From Flavobacterium sp. ACN6 (lineage in GTDB: Bacteria > Bacteroidota > Bacteroidia > Flavobacteriales > Flavobacteriaceae): DNA of 64,000 bases. A program made the translations under genes and the position numbers. Location: NCBI RefSeq assembly GCF_002304005.1, contig NZ_MRCQ01000003.1:248001-312000 (forward strand), given 5' to 3'. The notes beneath the pieces were generated by a model. That model had not been told where the DNA came from. It saw only the letters and a list, made by a program, of their open reading frames with translations, and did not search any database. Shown here piece by piece: positions 36,103-45,926 of this stretch (position 1 is the first letter of the stretch; every line of letters begins with the position of its first letter).

Positions 36103-37022
36103 TTTTTTACTTTTTTAAGCATCCAATTCCCAAATGAAAGTAAATGTAAATTTAAAAGAATCTTCTTTATTTTATATCCTAACTTATAAGATCCTGAGTT
36201 TTTATATTTTTTTACTTCCAATGTTTTTTCTCTGGACTGCTGGTAATATTTTTCAATTAAAAAAATTAAAAACTTTTCAAAATCTTCTTCAAGCAATATT
36301 GATTTTAAAATTGGAAAAGAATAAAAGAAATTACTTTTCATATGAGCAAAATCTTTAGTCATATTTTTTTCATGATATCTGTAATACGCTAAGGGTAAAT
36401 CTAGAAAATGCACTTGTGGTTTGTTTTTAAAAATTTTCAGCCACATTATCCAGTCTTCTTTTGCGCCTAACTCAGATTGAAATCTAAAATTTTCAAAGTT
36501 GCTTTTATGAAAAAATCCACAGTGAATCGGGATATTAAACTCAAAATCCCAATCGTATAAAACTTTTTCAAAAGTAAATAGCGTTGGTGAAAGTTTGCAA
36601 AAAGGTGCTTCAATATTTTTTAAATCACCTCTAAACATCATAAAATTTGAAATGACTATTTTAGACTTTACTTCCTTACCTGCTAATGTTTCTAAAGATT
36701 CTTTTAATTTGTCTTCATGTAATATATCATCGGAGTCCAAAAATTGAATAAACTCCCCTGAAATTTTACTTAACGCATGATTGCGAGCAAAACTTACTCC
36801 CTTATGTTCTAATGAATAAAATAAAAAACGTGCATCATCTTTAATAAATTCTTTGACAATAAGTACAGTATTATCTGTAGACCCATCATCTACAATAATA
36901 CATTCCCAATTTGTGTAGGTTTGCGACACTATAGACTGCAAGGTTTCCTTTATTAGATTTTCTCTATTAAAAGTTGGAATAATAATGGATACTAAAGGAG
37001 ATATCTGCTCTCTTCTATTCAT
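36099..37022 (-). CDS. Glycosyltransferase family 2
   Basis: 307 residues. VSIIIPTFNRENLIKETL, CIIVDDGSTDNTV and QFLDSDDILHEDKL are canonical. GAKEDWIMWLKI is the ED-type acceptor motif. C-terminal 60 residues are lysine-rich. Sits 51 bp below the StrF-like gene. Confidence 0.92.
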   Translation of the reverse strand: MNRREQISPLVSIIIPTFNRENLIKETLQSIVSQTYTNWECIIVDDGSTDNTVLIVKEFIKDDARFLFYSLEHKGVSFARNHALSKISGEFIQFLDSDDILHEDKLKESLETLAGKEVKSKIVISNFMMFRGDLKNIEAPFCKLSPTLFTFEKVLYDWDFEFNIPIHCGFFHKSNFENFRFQSELGAKEDWIMWLKIFKNKPQVHFLDLPLAYYRYHEKNMTKDFAHMKSNFFYSFPILKSILLEEDFEKFLIFLIEKYYQQSREKTLEVKKYKNSGSYKLGYKIKKILLNLHLLSFGNWMLKKVKK

Positions 37023-37073
37023 TTTATATGTTTTGAATATTGCATCAGTAGTTGATTAATATAACAGAATTTA

Positions 37074-37910
37074 CTATTTTAAAATTTGAATTAAAGTTTG
37101 AAAGTGAAACTTGCTAAAAGGTTTTAACAAAATCAATTTAAACCAAAAGTAAACAGCTTGTTTTTTTAAACCATATTCAAATAATTTGGTTACAAAAAAT
37201 TTTCCATTTTTAAATTCATGATATTTTAGATTATTATTCTCTGATATTGATTGAGGTAATATATCTTTATACAAATCATAAAAAAAAATAGATGACAGGA
37301 ACCAATCTTTATTAATTGTTCCTATAGAATAATGTTCTAATAAAATTTCGTTTGTAACTACAATTTTATAGCCATTTTTAAGGTATTCAAATGATAGGTT
37401 TAAATCATAATTATGAAATCCTTTTAATTTAGTATTAAATAAGATCGAATTTGTTTTTCTTGTGGCCATAAAGACGCCATCAATCGTTACAACTTCCTGC
37501 AAATTAGTCTTATCAAATCCTGTGTGCCAATGAACTTTTTGTCCGTTAAAATATTGTTTAATATTTATACACCTATCATTTTCACCACAATTCCACCAAG
37601 CTGATGGCATTTTAGTTTTGCTTTTTGCGCCACCTACACCAACTAAACCTACATCATTATTTTTATCAAAAATTTCAATTAAAACCTGACCCCAATTTTG
37701 AGTAAGCATATTTATATCATCATGAATAAAACAAACAATTCCGTTTTTACTTTTACTAAACCCAATATTATACGCTTCAAAAATTGAATAGTTGTTTTCT
37801 GAATTATCGATAACAATTAATTCATAATCTACACCAATAGTTTTTTGTATGTTGTACAGCAAACTAGCAGATATTTCAGGAGTTCTAGAACAAATAATTA
37901 TCGAAATCAT
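37074..37910 (-). CDS. StrF-like family 2 glycosyltransferase
   Basis: 278 residues. ISIIICSRTPEISASLLYNI and NYSIFEAYNIG, with CFIHDDINML as the metal site, are the pattern of the StrF-type GT2 subgroup (PF13712). GFHNYDLNLSFEYLKNGYKI forms the acceptor part. Start overlaps the stop of the GT2 upstream by 4 bp. Confidence 0.82.
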   Translation of the reverse strand: MISIIICSRTPEISASLLYNIQKTIGVDYELIVIDNSENNYSIFEAYNIGFSKSKNGIVCFIHDDINMLTQNWGQVLIEIFDKNNDVGLVGVGGAKSKTKMPSAWWNCGENDRCINIKQYFNGQKVHWHTGFDKTNLQEVVTIDGVFMATRKTNSILFNTKLKGFHNYDLNLSFEYLKNGYKIVVTNEILLEHYSIGTINKDWFLSSIFFYDLYKDILPQSISENNNLKYHEFKNGKFFVTKLFEYGLKKQAVYFWFKLILLKPFSKFHFQTLIQILK

Positions 37911-38896
37911 AAACCCAGCTTCTTTAATTTTAATTTTAAGTTCTTTCTAAATTTATATCTTTTTATAAATTCATCTAAGACACTAATTAAAATAAACATT
38001 CCCTTCAGTTTTTGACTACTTCGTATTAGAAGTAAACCTTTTTCATATTTTAAAAACTTAATTATTGATTTGTTTTTGGAAAAAACTATCTCATAATTTG
38101 AAGGTCTTTTGATTCTTAGAATTGAAAATATTGCTTTTCGCATCTTAAGATTTATATCAACAATTAAGGTTTTCTCATCAGACTTTACTGTCTTCGCAAT
38201 CACACTATTAGAATGATATCTAAAATTATTAAGAGAATCAGCAGTAAAAGCAACTTTAAAACCAATAATTTGTTGAACGTAAACTATCCAGTCTCCACAT
38301 GTTCTCAGATCATTACTTGTTAATAAATCTGCCGAAAGAAACAGATTTTTTTTTCTTAATAACACCGCACTGGCATTCGGAATAACATTCACATGAATTA
38401 AATATTTCTCAATAAAAGCATCACCCTCTATTATAAAATCCTTTTTAAAATTCTCTTTATCTAAAGAATTGGTGTGTTCAATCCAATTTCCTATTTTATT
38501 ATTATTTTCATCTACCTTATTTGACTGACAGTAAGATAAAACTACTTTGTTATCATTTATTAATGGTTTAACAACTCTTTCTAGAAGATAAATATCACAA
38601 AAATCATCTGATTCTGCTATCCATATAAAATCTCCTGCAGACAAGTCAATTCCTTTCTTCCACTGCCTAAAAGTATTTCCTGAATTTTTATCATTAAAAA
38701 CACAATACTTTACTTGCGGTTTTTCGGCATACTCAGATAAAATATTTCTACTGCCATCTGTACTGCAGTCGTCGAGTAAAATCACCTCAAAATTTTGATA
38801 CGTTTGATTAAAAATAGAATCTAAACGCAGCCTAAGATAATTTTCATGATTGTAGTTTGGAACAATTACAGAAATTAAAGGAAAATTAGAATTCAT
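37907..38896 (-). CDS. Glycosyltransferase family 2
   Basis: 329 residues. ISVIVPNYNHENYLRLRLDSI, ILLDDCSTDGSRNIL and WIAESDDFCD define the fold. TCGDWIVYVQQI replaces the usual ED motif. Charged C-terminal tail. 3 bp below the GT2 at 38900. Confidence 0.92.
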   Translation of the reverse strand: MNSNFPLISVIVPNYNHENYLRLRLDSIFNQTYQNFEVILLDDCSTDGSRNILSEYAEKPQVKYCVFNDKNSGNTFRQWKKGIDLSAGDFIWIAESDDFCDIYLLERVVKPLINDNKVVLSYCQSNKVDENNNKIGNWIEHTNSLDKENFKKDFIIEGDAFIEKYLIHVNVIPNASAVLLRKKNLFLSADLLTSNDLRTCGDWIVYVQQIIGFKVAFTADSLNNFRYHSNSVIAKTVKSDEKTLIVDINLKMRKAIFSILRIKRPSNYEIVFSKNKSIIKFLKYEKGLLLIRSSQKLKGMFILISVLDEFIKRYKFRKNLKLKLKKLGL

Positions 38897-38899
38897 CCT

Positions 38900-39730
38900 C
38901 TACTTTTTAAAATTTTTAAATAAAGTAAATCCAAAAAATGTATTGCAGAAGGCATCTATAACAAATTTTTTACTTTTTAATTTCAGTAGTTGTTCTTTCT
39001 TCTGAGTTTCTATTAATGAAATAATATTCACATATTCACTATGAAATAATTTACTGTGTTTTTTTACAATATAATCTTGGTTTAAAAACACCATATTGTC
39101 TGAAAATGAACGAATCATTGATTTGTTTGAAACATAATACTTAAAAGTAATTTCATGCAAATTAAAGAAAACAGCACCTACATTACTTAAAGCAATCCAA
39201 AACTCCCAATCTTCATGGCCTTGATATGGCATATTTTCATCGTAACCACCAGCCTTTTTCCATAATTCTTTCTTGAAGACAGCGCAAGCATCAATATAAT
39301 TGTGAACCAGCATTTTATGTAAATTGAAATCATCTACTTTCCACAACCCTTCTCTTTCCCCAAAATATTCTGCATATCCATATACAACTCCAATGCTTAA
39401 GTCATTTTTAAAAACTTTAATAGCATTCCTTATAAAACTTTTAGACAATTGGTTATCTGAATCTAACGGAAGAATAAATTCTCCCTCAGCTCTTGTTATT
39501 CCGTAGTTCCTTGCCTTTCCTAAACCTCCATTTTCTTTAAAATAATATTTAAACCTATTATCTTTAAGCACATACTTTAACGCAATTTCTTCTGTACTAT
39601 CAGTTGAGCCATCATTTACAATGATTAGCTCCCAATCTTGAAAATCTTGATTTAAAACAGATTCTAAGGTTGCTTCTAAAGTCGCTTCAGAATTATAACA
39701 GGGTGTAATTATACTTAATTTTGGAATCAT
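38900..39730 (-). CDS. Glycosyltransferase family 2
   Basis: 276 residues. LSIITPCYNSEATLEATLESV, IIVNDGSTDSTEEIAL and LPLDSDNQLSKSF are clear; YQGHEDWEFWIAL is the ED motif. It heads the six-gene GT2 run, 119 bp below the methyltransferase gene. That gap holds no gene. Confidence 0.92.
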   Translation of the reverse strand: MIPKLSIITPCYNSEATLEATLESVLNQDFQDWELIIVNDGSTDSTEEIALKYVLKDNRFKYYFKENGGLGKARNYGITRAEGEFILPLDSDNQLSKSFIRNAIKVFKNDLSIGVVYGYAEYFGEREGLWKVDDFNLHKMLVHNYIDACAVFKKELWKKAGGYDENMPYQGHEDWEFWIALSNVGAVFFNLHEITFKYYVSNKSMIRSFSDNMVFLNQDYIVKKHSKLFHSEYVNIISLIETQKKEQLLKLKSKKFVIDAFCNTFFGFTLFKNFKK

Positions 39731-39849
39731 TAATTATTTATAGTTTAATTTAACTGATAATTATTTACGAATTGATTTAAAAAATTAAAGGATGGCATAA
39801 AAACAAATTTTGTTGGACAAATTGATTAATAAAAAAGCAACTATGATAA

Positions 39850-40623
39850 CTATAAGTGCAAAATCAAAATTTTATTTAATTTACGTTTTAAATATTTACC
39901 TATTAATCTAAAATAAAATCGTCCATTTCTTTTCCCTTCATTTATTCTGTTTACTTGATTTTTTAAGAATATTAAATCGTTCGCTTTGTAATGTTGCAAT
40001 TGTGGATGAACAATATGTTTTCCTCTAAAATTATCTAACAAATCAAGTTCTTTGAATAAGCTTGAATCCTTCGTAAACAACATCATGTTTTGTCTATACC
40101 ATGCATCGATATTATTATCATCCCAAAAGATAGGTCTAAAAATGTCATACAATTTAAAACCCAAATCTTCAAAAATATCAATCCAAAATTGTGGCGGTTG
40201 TTCATTTAAATGATTTTGCCCTCCCTGATGAGGAATCGCAGCTGAAAAAACTATTGTATCACTTAATTTTGAAAGACTAATAATAAAAATTGAAGCACTT
40301 TCCACACTTAAGTGTTCAGCTACTTCTAAAGAAATTGCTAAATCATATTTCTCATCAGAAGAAAATTCTTTTTCGAGATCATGCTCTATAAATTTAGATT
40401 CATCAATCTTTAACTTTTGTTTGTCAACATAGTGCCCATCAATGCCGATAATTTTATCTATATTGTAGTCTTGAAATACTTTCAACCAAGTTCCAATTCC
40501 ACAACCTACATCAACTACAGATTTAGGTTTTAATAATTTTACAATATAAGGGACTGCAATTTCAGCAGCTTTGAAATTATGAACATGATCTTCATGAACA
40601 TATTTAATATTTTTAACATTCAT
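39850..40623 (-). CDS. Class I SAM-dependent methyltransferase
   Basis: 257 residues. VVDVGCGIGTWL (about 37-46) is the AdoMet-binding motif I, followed by IIGIDGHYV and the motif DLAISLEVAEHLS. The remaining part (PPQFWIDIFEDLGFKLYDIFRPIFWDD) is like methyltransferases in surface-glycan loci. It starts 2 bp after the wzt stop. In ABC-exported O-antigens a terminal methyl group often ends the chain and is read by the Wzt C-terminal domain; this neighbour arrangement fits such a role, but that is inference. Confidence 0.85.
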   Translation of the reverse strand: MNVKNIKYVHEDHVHNFKAAEIAVPYIVKLLKPKSVVDVGCGIGTWLKVFQDYNIDKIIGIDGHYVDKQKLKIDESKFIEHDLEKEFSSDEKYDLAISLEVAEHLSVESASIFIISLSKLSDTIVFSAAIPHQGGQNHLNEQPPQFWIDIFEDLGFKLYDIFRPIFWDDNNIDAWYRQNMMLFTKDSSLFKELDLLDNFRGKHIVHPQLQHYKANDLIFLKNQVNRINEGKRNGRFYFRLIGKYLKRKLNKILILHL

Positions 40624-40625
40624 AT

Positions 40626-41912
40626 CTAATAAAAATTAATTTCTGAATCGTAAAAATAATTTAGCTTTTCTTGAATTTGTTTTTTTTCATTAAAAGAACT
40701 CAGAACATTAAAGCTAAATGCCTCAATAATAGTATCAATGTTATTTTCTTCATCTCCAAAATAGATATCAACAGAATACGTTTTAGATTTTATAATCCTA
40801 AATACAGGAAAATTCAAAATAATTTCTCCATCTAATGAATCTATATTTATTTTGTCTCCAGTATTTCTATTATTTATACCTACTATTTCAACTTCATCAG
40901 GATCTTTTATAACTATTCCTAAAACTGCTTCTCTAAATTGCGATTTTAATTTATACCTAAACTTAAAGTCAACATTTGAGCCAGTTACAATTGTACTTGT
41001 TTTTTTCGAATTACAAAAAATCTCAACACTTAAAATTCCAAAATCTTTTACTTTCTTATTTGGATGATTATCAAAACTGAAATACCCTTTTTTAATTAAT
41101 TTATCATCATTAAAAATTTGATTAGTAGATAGATAATAATCAACTGATTCGTCAATTTCTCCATCAAAAACAACTTTTCCATGTTCTAAAACAAGTCCTC
41201 TTGTACATAGACTTTTTACAGCTGGCATATTATGACTTACAAACAACACAGTACGCCCTTCTCCTTTTGAAATGGACTTCATTTTTCCAATAGCTTTCTT
41301 TTGAAATTCTGCATCTCCAACTGCCAAAACCTCATCGATAACTAAAATTTCTGGTTCTAAAAAAGCAGCAACTGCAAATGCCAAGCGTACAGTCATTCCC
41401 GAACTGTATCTTTTTACTGGAGTATCAATATATCTTTCACAGCCTGAAAATTCAATAATTTCATTCAATTTTGAGGTAATTTCTTTTTTGGTCATTCCTA
41501 AAATAGCACCATTTAGAAAGATATTTTCTCGGCCGGTCATCTCACCATTAAATCCTGTACCAACTTCTAATAAGGATGCTATACGCCCACGAGATTTTAT
41601 ACTTCCTGTTGTTGGAGCCGTTACTTTTGAAAGTATTTTTAAAAGTGTCGATTTTCCTGCGCCATTTTTTCCAATTATACCTAAAACTTCGCCGCGTTCA
41701 ACCTCAAAATTTATATCCTGTAATGCCCAAACGTAGTCTGATGTTCCTTTAGTAGAGCGATCATTTGCTTCACCAATTTTTAAATATGGGTTTTCTTTAC
41801 CTCGAATTTGATGCCACCAACGATTAAGATCATGGCTTATTGTACCTGTCCCTACCTGCCCAAGGCGATATTGTTTTGAAATATTTTCGGCTTTTAATAT
41901 AATGTCTTTCAT
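40626..41912 (-). CDS. wzt: Polysaccharide ABC exporter ATP-binding protein Wzt
   Basis: 428 residues. Walker A GKNGAGKST at 81-89, the signature YSSGMTVRLAFA, and Walker B ILVIDEVLAVGD are intact. The N-terminal extension (NRWWHQIRGKENPYLK) is typical of Wzt/TagH/RfbE. Residues from about 275 form a beta-rich Wzt-C domain (DFKFRYKLKSQFREAVLGIVI and onward), which in related systems binds the modified end of the glycan before export. Partner permease is at 42869, with an FkbM gene between them. Confidence 0.93.
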   Translation of the reverse strand: MKDIILKAENISKQYRLGQVGTGTISHDLNRWWHQIRGKENPYLKIGEANDRSTKGTSDYVWALQDINFEVERGEVLGIIGKNGAGKSTLLKILSKVTAPTTGSIKSRGRIASLLEVGTGFNGEMTGRENIFLNGAILGMTKKEITSKLNEIIEFSGCERYIDTPVKRYSSGMTVRLAFAVAAFLEPEILVIDEVLAVGDAEFQKKAIGKMKSISKGEGRTVLFVSHNMPAVKSLCTRGLVLEHGKVVFDGEIDESVDYYLSTNQIFNDDKLIKKGYFSFDNHPNKKVKDFGILSVEIFCNSKKTSTIVTGSNVDFKFRYKLKSQFREAVLGIVIKDPDEVEIVGINNRNTGDKINIDSLDGEIILNFPVFRIIKSKTYSVDIYFGDEENNIDTIIEAFSFNVLSSFNEKKQIQEKLNYFYDSEINFY

Positions 41913-42076
41913 TTCGAATGCAGGATTACAAATAAAATAATCTAAAAAGTAACTAAACCAATTAGTTAGAGGATCATTATTCTGTAATTTTATTATTTTT
42001 CTATTATTTTTTCAACAATTTAGTACTCAATTCACTTAGATTCTTAATTTTCAAAAGATAAAAACTGCAAAGTCGA

Positions 42077-42751
42077 TTACTCTACTTTTTTATCAACTAA
42101 AAATAAATTCCCTAAATCCCCAAAAATAATTGATTTTCCAACTACTTTGTAGTCTTTAGATTCTAGATATTTTACAATTTCTGAATTTAAATCTTCCTTC
42201 AAAGAAAAATTCGTTTCTATAAGAACAATTTTAGGTCGGTATTTAATCCAATTGTTTGTTTTTAAAACCTCTAAGTCAAATCCTTCAACATCGATATCAA
42301 AGAAGTCTAATCGCTCATTTGGTTTGATATTTTTATCGAGTATTTTTTCTAATGAAAATGACGGTACATCTATCGTTTTTCTGATTTTATCAACCAAATT
42401 ATGTTTTTGTATAAAATCATAATCCAATGTATTCATCGAGCTTTCTTCAAGCATGTAATACTTATAAATTTTCTCATCTTGACCAATTGCACAATTTATA
42501 AAATTATCTTTTGGTCTTATTTTTTTATATAATGATTCTAATTCTGGATTTGGATCGATACACAAGCCTTTCCAATTTCTTAAATAAAAGAAATAACTAT
42601 TCGATGCTTTAATTGGATGCCAGCAGCCAATATCAACATACACACCGGGAGATGTTGAAGCAATCAATTTATTTAATTGAATATCTTCACCCGATTTAGA
42701 AAAACTGACCTTAAATCTCTTAAAGATTAATTCTTTTATCTTATTTTTCAT
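42077..42751 (-). CDS. FkbM-family methyltransferase
   Basis: 224 residues. FSKSGEDIQLNKLI, YVDIGCWHPIKASNSYFFYLRNWKGLCIDPNP and FFDIDVEGFDLEVLKTNNW are the FkbM pattern (PF05050) of AdoMet-dependent O-methyltransferases. Gaps of 117 and 164 bp separate it from wzm and wzt; neither gap shows a gene. It may methylate a sugar hydroxyl of the exported chain. Confidence 0.88.
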   Translation of the reverse strand: MKNKIKELIFKRFKVSFSKSGEDIQLNKLIASTSPGVYVDIGCWHPIKASNSYFFYLRNWKGLCIDPNPELESLYKKIRPKDNFINCAIGQDEKIYKYYMLEESSMNTLDYDFIQKHNLVDKIRKTIDVPSFSLEKILDKNIKPNERLDFFDIDVEGFDLEVLKTNNWIKYRPKIVLIETNFSLKEDLNSEIVKYLESKDYKVVGKSIIFGDLGNLFLVDKKVE

Positions 42752-42868
42752 CTTTAATTGTATTTCATCCAGTTACTAAACTAAAAAACTTATCTCCGAC
42801 CAACATATTTCTACTAATGTTAACAATGTTTATTGCAAATAATGAAGGCTATATATTTTTAAATATAA

Positions 42869-43735
42869 CTAGACTGTATCTATAAAACTCTTCTCTGTTT
42901 TATTAAACAATAATATCCCGACAAAGAAAATAACAAGTGTTACAACAATAGTGTATGAAAGACCTAAAATTGAAACATTTCCTGTGTTTAACAACATATA
43001 CCGAGAGGTTTCAATTGCGTATGCCAACGGATTGTACTCTACTATCCAGCCAAACTTTGGCAATTTTTGTTTTATTAGGTCCATCGGATAAATCACCGCA
43101 GACAAATACATTAAAAGTTGCATCCCAAAACCAATTAAGTTGCTAAAGTCACGATATTTTGTAACCACTGATGAAATCATCATTCCTAGACCTAAACCTA
43201 AAATTCCCATGAAAGCTATCAGTAATGGAAAAAAAAGTAATGACGGATTTAAGCTCATAGCAGCACCATTTAAAAAATAAAAGATATAAAAAGCTATAAA
43301 AATGCAAAATTGAATTCCGAATTTAGTTAGGTTAGAAATTACTACTGATAATGGGGTGATGATTCTTGGAAAATAAACTTTCCCGAAAATTGCAGCATTC
43401 GCTTTAAAAGTATCAGAAGTACCCGTTACGCAAGCTGTAAAATAATTCCACACTGTAATACTAGCAAGATTAAATAAAAAAGGAGGAATTGCACCTGTAG
43501 TAATTCCTGCTACATTATTAAATATTATAGTAAATGTAACTGAAGTAAACAAAGGTTGAATAAGATACCAAAGAGGCCCCAAAACAGTTTGCTTGTAAAC
43601 TGTTATAATGTCTCTTTTTACAAATAACATTACTAAATCACGGTATTGCCAGATTTCTTTAAAATTAAATGATAAAAATTTATTTTTAGGTGTTATTTCA
43701 AACAACCAATCATTTGTGCCATTAGAATCGTTCAT
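42869..43735 (-). CDS. wzm: Polysaccharide ABC exporter permease Wzm
   Basis: 288 residues, ABC-2 type. An amphipathic lead (FKEIWQYRDLVMLFVKRDIITVYKQTVLGPLWYLIQP) is followed by six hydrophobic helices, and VTKYRDFSNLIGFGMQLLMYLSAVIYP is the conserved end of TagG/Wzm proteins. It moves the undecaprenyl-linked glycan across the inner membrane together with Wzt. It is the first gene below the hairpin terminator, so it may begin its own transcript. No perfect TAnnTTTG box is seen before it. Confidence 0.92.
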   Translation of the reverse strand: MNDSNGTNDWLFEITPKNKFLSFNFKEIWQYRDLVMLFVKRDIITVYKQTVLGPLWYLIQPLFTSVTFTIIFNNVAGITTGAIPPFLFNLASITVWNYFTACVTGTSDTFKANAAIFGKVYFPRIITPLSVVISNLTKFGIQFCIFIAFYIFYFLNGAAMSLNPSLLFFPLLIAFMGILGLGLGMMISSVVTKYRDFSNLIGFGMQLLMYLSAVIYPMDLIKQKLPKFGWIVEYNPLAYAIETSRYMLLNTGNVSILGLSYTIVVTLVIFFVGILLFNKTEKSFIDTV

Positions 43736-43815
43736 TACATTAAATTGGGAAAAAATAGTTTTTTAATTTTAAAATTAACAAGATTTTTAACATTTATGCT
43801 ATTGTTTAAAAATGC

Positions 43816-43846
43816 CAAAAGGTGTTTTTTAAAAAAACACCTTTTG
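43816..43846. terminator. Bidirectional hairpin terminator dividing the locus
   Basis: CAAAAGGTGTTTTTT (43816-43830) and its exact reverse complement (43832-43846) flank a single base. The GGTG/CACC core is bordered by A-runs and T-runs on both strands, the usual shape of an intrinsic terminator. It lies 31 bp after the stop of the WbpM-like gene and about 80 bp before wzm. Confidence 0.75.
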
Positions 43847-43877
43847 CAATAATTCGATATATTTATTAAAAATAAGA

Positions 43878-45845
43878 TTACTTATCTAAGACTTCAAAAG
43901 TGGAATTCATACTTTTAAACTCTGGAACAATCTTTTTCATTTTAGATACAATATCATCATTTTCATAAAAATCAGCAATTCCTATAAGCTCATCAACATC
44001 AATATGGAGATTCTCGTATTCATCTTGAATTTCTTGCGCAATCATAATTTTTTCATGATAAGTTGGCAGCGTTTTAGAAGTATCATTTAACAGTTCCTCG
44101 TAAAGTTTTTCACCAGGTCTTAGTCCAACAATCTTAATTTTTATTTCTTTATCTGGTATAAAACCAGCTAGTTTAATCATTTTTTTTGCCAAATCTATTA
44201 TTCGTACTGGCTTACCCATATCAAATATGTAGATTTCACCTCCGTTACCCATGGCTCCAGCTTCTAATACCAGTTGACAAGCTTCTGGAATAGTCATAAA
44301 ATAACGAATAATATCTTGATGTGTTATTGTTACAGGTCCGCCTTCTGCAATTTGCTTAGTAAATAAAGGAACAACTGAACCGTTTGAACCTAAAACGTTA
44401 CCAAAGCGAGTTGTTATGAATTTTGTACCACCCTCAATATTTTCTCTCTGATTTTTCAAGAACAAAGATTGTACATATTTTTCAGCGATACGCTTACTCG
44501 CTCCCATCACATTGCTTGGGTTAACAGCTTTATCTGTAGAAACCATAACAAATTTCTTCACATGGTACTTACAAGCCAGATCTGCCAAATTTTTGGTTCC
44601 TTTAATATTAGTTTGAATAGCCTGAGATGGATTTTCTTCCATTAAAGGTACGTGTTTATAAGCTGCCGCATGAAAAACAACGTGTGGACTATAGTTCTTG
44701 AATACCTTTTCTAAAGCCTTTTTACTTCGAACATCAGCAATTACCGCCACAATCTTTGCACTACAATTCATAGCTTGAGTCTCTAAACACAAATTATGTA
44801 ATGGCGTTTCAGCATGATCTAAAACAATAACAATTTTTGGATTAAAGTTTAAAACCTGTCTTACAATTTCACTTCCAATTGAGCCAGCCGCTCCAGTAAT
44901 TAAAATTGTCTTATCCTTCAATTGTTTAGAAATCGATTTACTATCTAGAACTATAGGCTTCCTTTCTAATAAGTCTTCAATTTGAATATTCTTTACTTTT
45001 TGAGAAATTTCTTTTTGATTTTCCCAATCTGAAATTAAAGGGACAGTATATACTCTGTAATTAAACTCTAAGCATTGATCTACAATAATTAGTTGTTCGT
45101 CCTTACTTAAACTTTTATCAGCGATAATAACACCTTCTGCCGCCACAGATCTCATTAATGCAGGAAGTTTTTTTCTTAAAATCAAAATTGGAAGATCCAG
45201 CATACGCTTGGAAGCATTCTGATTATTCTTGTCTACAAAACCAACAATTTTAAATCTTGATGGTGTTTCAAATTTTAAAGCGTTTGCTACTGAAATTGCA
45301 TTAGCATCTGTTCCGTAAATTACAGTCCGCACCAATTTCGTTGTGGCTTTTTCTGAAAAGTACATTTCGAAAGTTTGTTTTACAACGACACGATATAAAA
45401 ACAACCCACAAAAAGATAAAACTAAATTGATAAATAATGCAGTGTTTAAAAAAGCTTTATTTCCTGTATATAATTCAAATACTAGATTTATAAATAAGAA
45501 AAATACCAGAACCGACATTTGAGAGAACAGCAACTTTATTGCATCTATATAAGAAGAGTGCCTAATAATTCCTGAATAAGTTCTGAAAAGCCAGAAAAAA
45601 AACACATTTACAATAATTAGTGTCCCAACAAAATAAAAATCATGTGAAGTAATAATATAACCTATTGCAGTACCTTCAAAAAGCAAATAAGTTAGTGAAA
45701 ACGAAAAAAATAGAACCATTACATCTATAGCAACGATTATCCATCTAGGTAAATAACTTAGATTATTGATATTTGCCCGAAGATTTCTCGGCGAAAAAGT
45801 ATTGTATAACAATGAAGTTATACTATTTGGTTTTTCTGTGTTCAA
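43878..45845 (-). CDS. Membrane-bound UDP-GlcNAc 4,6-dehydratase, WbpM/PglF-like
   Basis: 655 residues. Four N-terminal helices (about 30-150), a CoA-binding-like Rossmann region, then an SDR domain from about 310 (ILITGAAGSIGSEIVRQV). STDKAVNPSNVMGASK carries the Ser-Met-Lys active site typical of the large WbpM/PglF class, in which Met replaces Tyr. It makes UDP-4-keto-6-deoxy-GlcNAc for QuiNAc, FucNAc or bacillosamine-type sugars. Start is a TTG at 45845. It probably works with the WbpV-like SDR and WbpL-like transferase upstream. Confidence 0.9.
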   Translation of the reverse strand: MNTEKPNSITSLLYNTFSPRNLRANINNLSYLPRWIIVAIDVMVLFFSFSLTYLLFEGTAIGYIITSHDFYFVGTLIIVNVFFFWLFRTYSGIIRHSSYIDAIKLLFSQMSVLVFFLFINLVFELYTGNKAFLNTALFINLVLSFCGLFLYRVVVKQTFEMYFSEKATTKLVRTVIYGTDANAISVANALKFETPSRFKIVGFVDKNNQNASKRMLDLPILILRKKLPALMRSVAAEGVIIADKSLSKDEQLIIVDQCLEFNYRVYTVPLISDWENQKEISQKVKNIQIEDLLERKPIVLDSKSISKQLKDKTILITGAAGSIGSEIVRQVLNFNPKIVIVLDHAETPLHNLCLETQAMNCSAKIVAVIADVRSKKALEKVFKNYSPHVVFHAAAYKHVPLMEENPSQAIQTNIKGTKNLADLACKYHVKKFVMVSTDKAVNPSNVMGASKRIAEKYVQSLFLKNQRENIEGGTKFITTRFGNVLGSNGSVVPLFTKQIAEGGPVTITHQDIIRYFMTIPEACQLVLEAGAMGNGGEIYIFDMGKPVRIIDLAKKMIKLAGFIPDKEIKIKIVGLRPGEKLYEELLNDTSKTLPTYHEKIMIAQEIQDEYENLHIDVDELIGIADFYENDDIVSKMKKIVPEFKSMNSTFEVLDK

Positions 45846-45926
45846 TTGAGGTTTTGTTTAAATCTGCAAACTAGTTTTTACAAAAATACAAATTAAAGGT
45901 TTTAAATAATTACTTAAAGATGTAAA

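Noticed and set aside
42752..43815. Promoter search before wzm and in the wzm/FkbM gap
   Set aside because: No perfect TAnnTTTG on the minus strand; AT-rich near-matches are too common to report.
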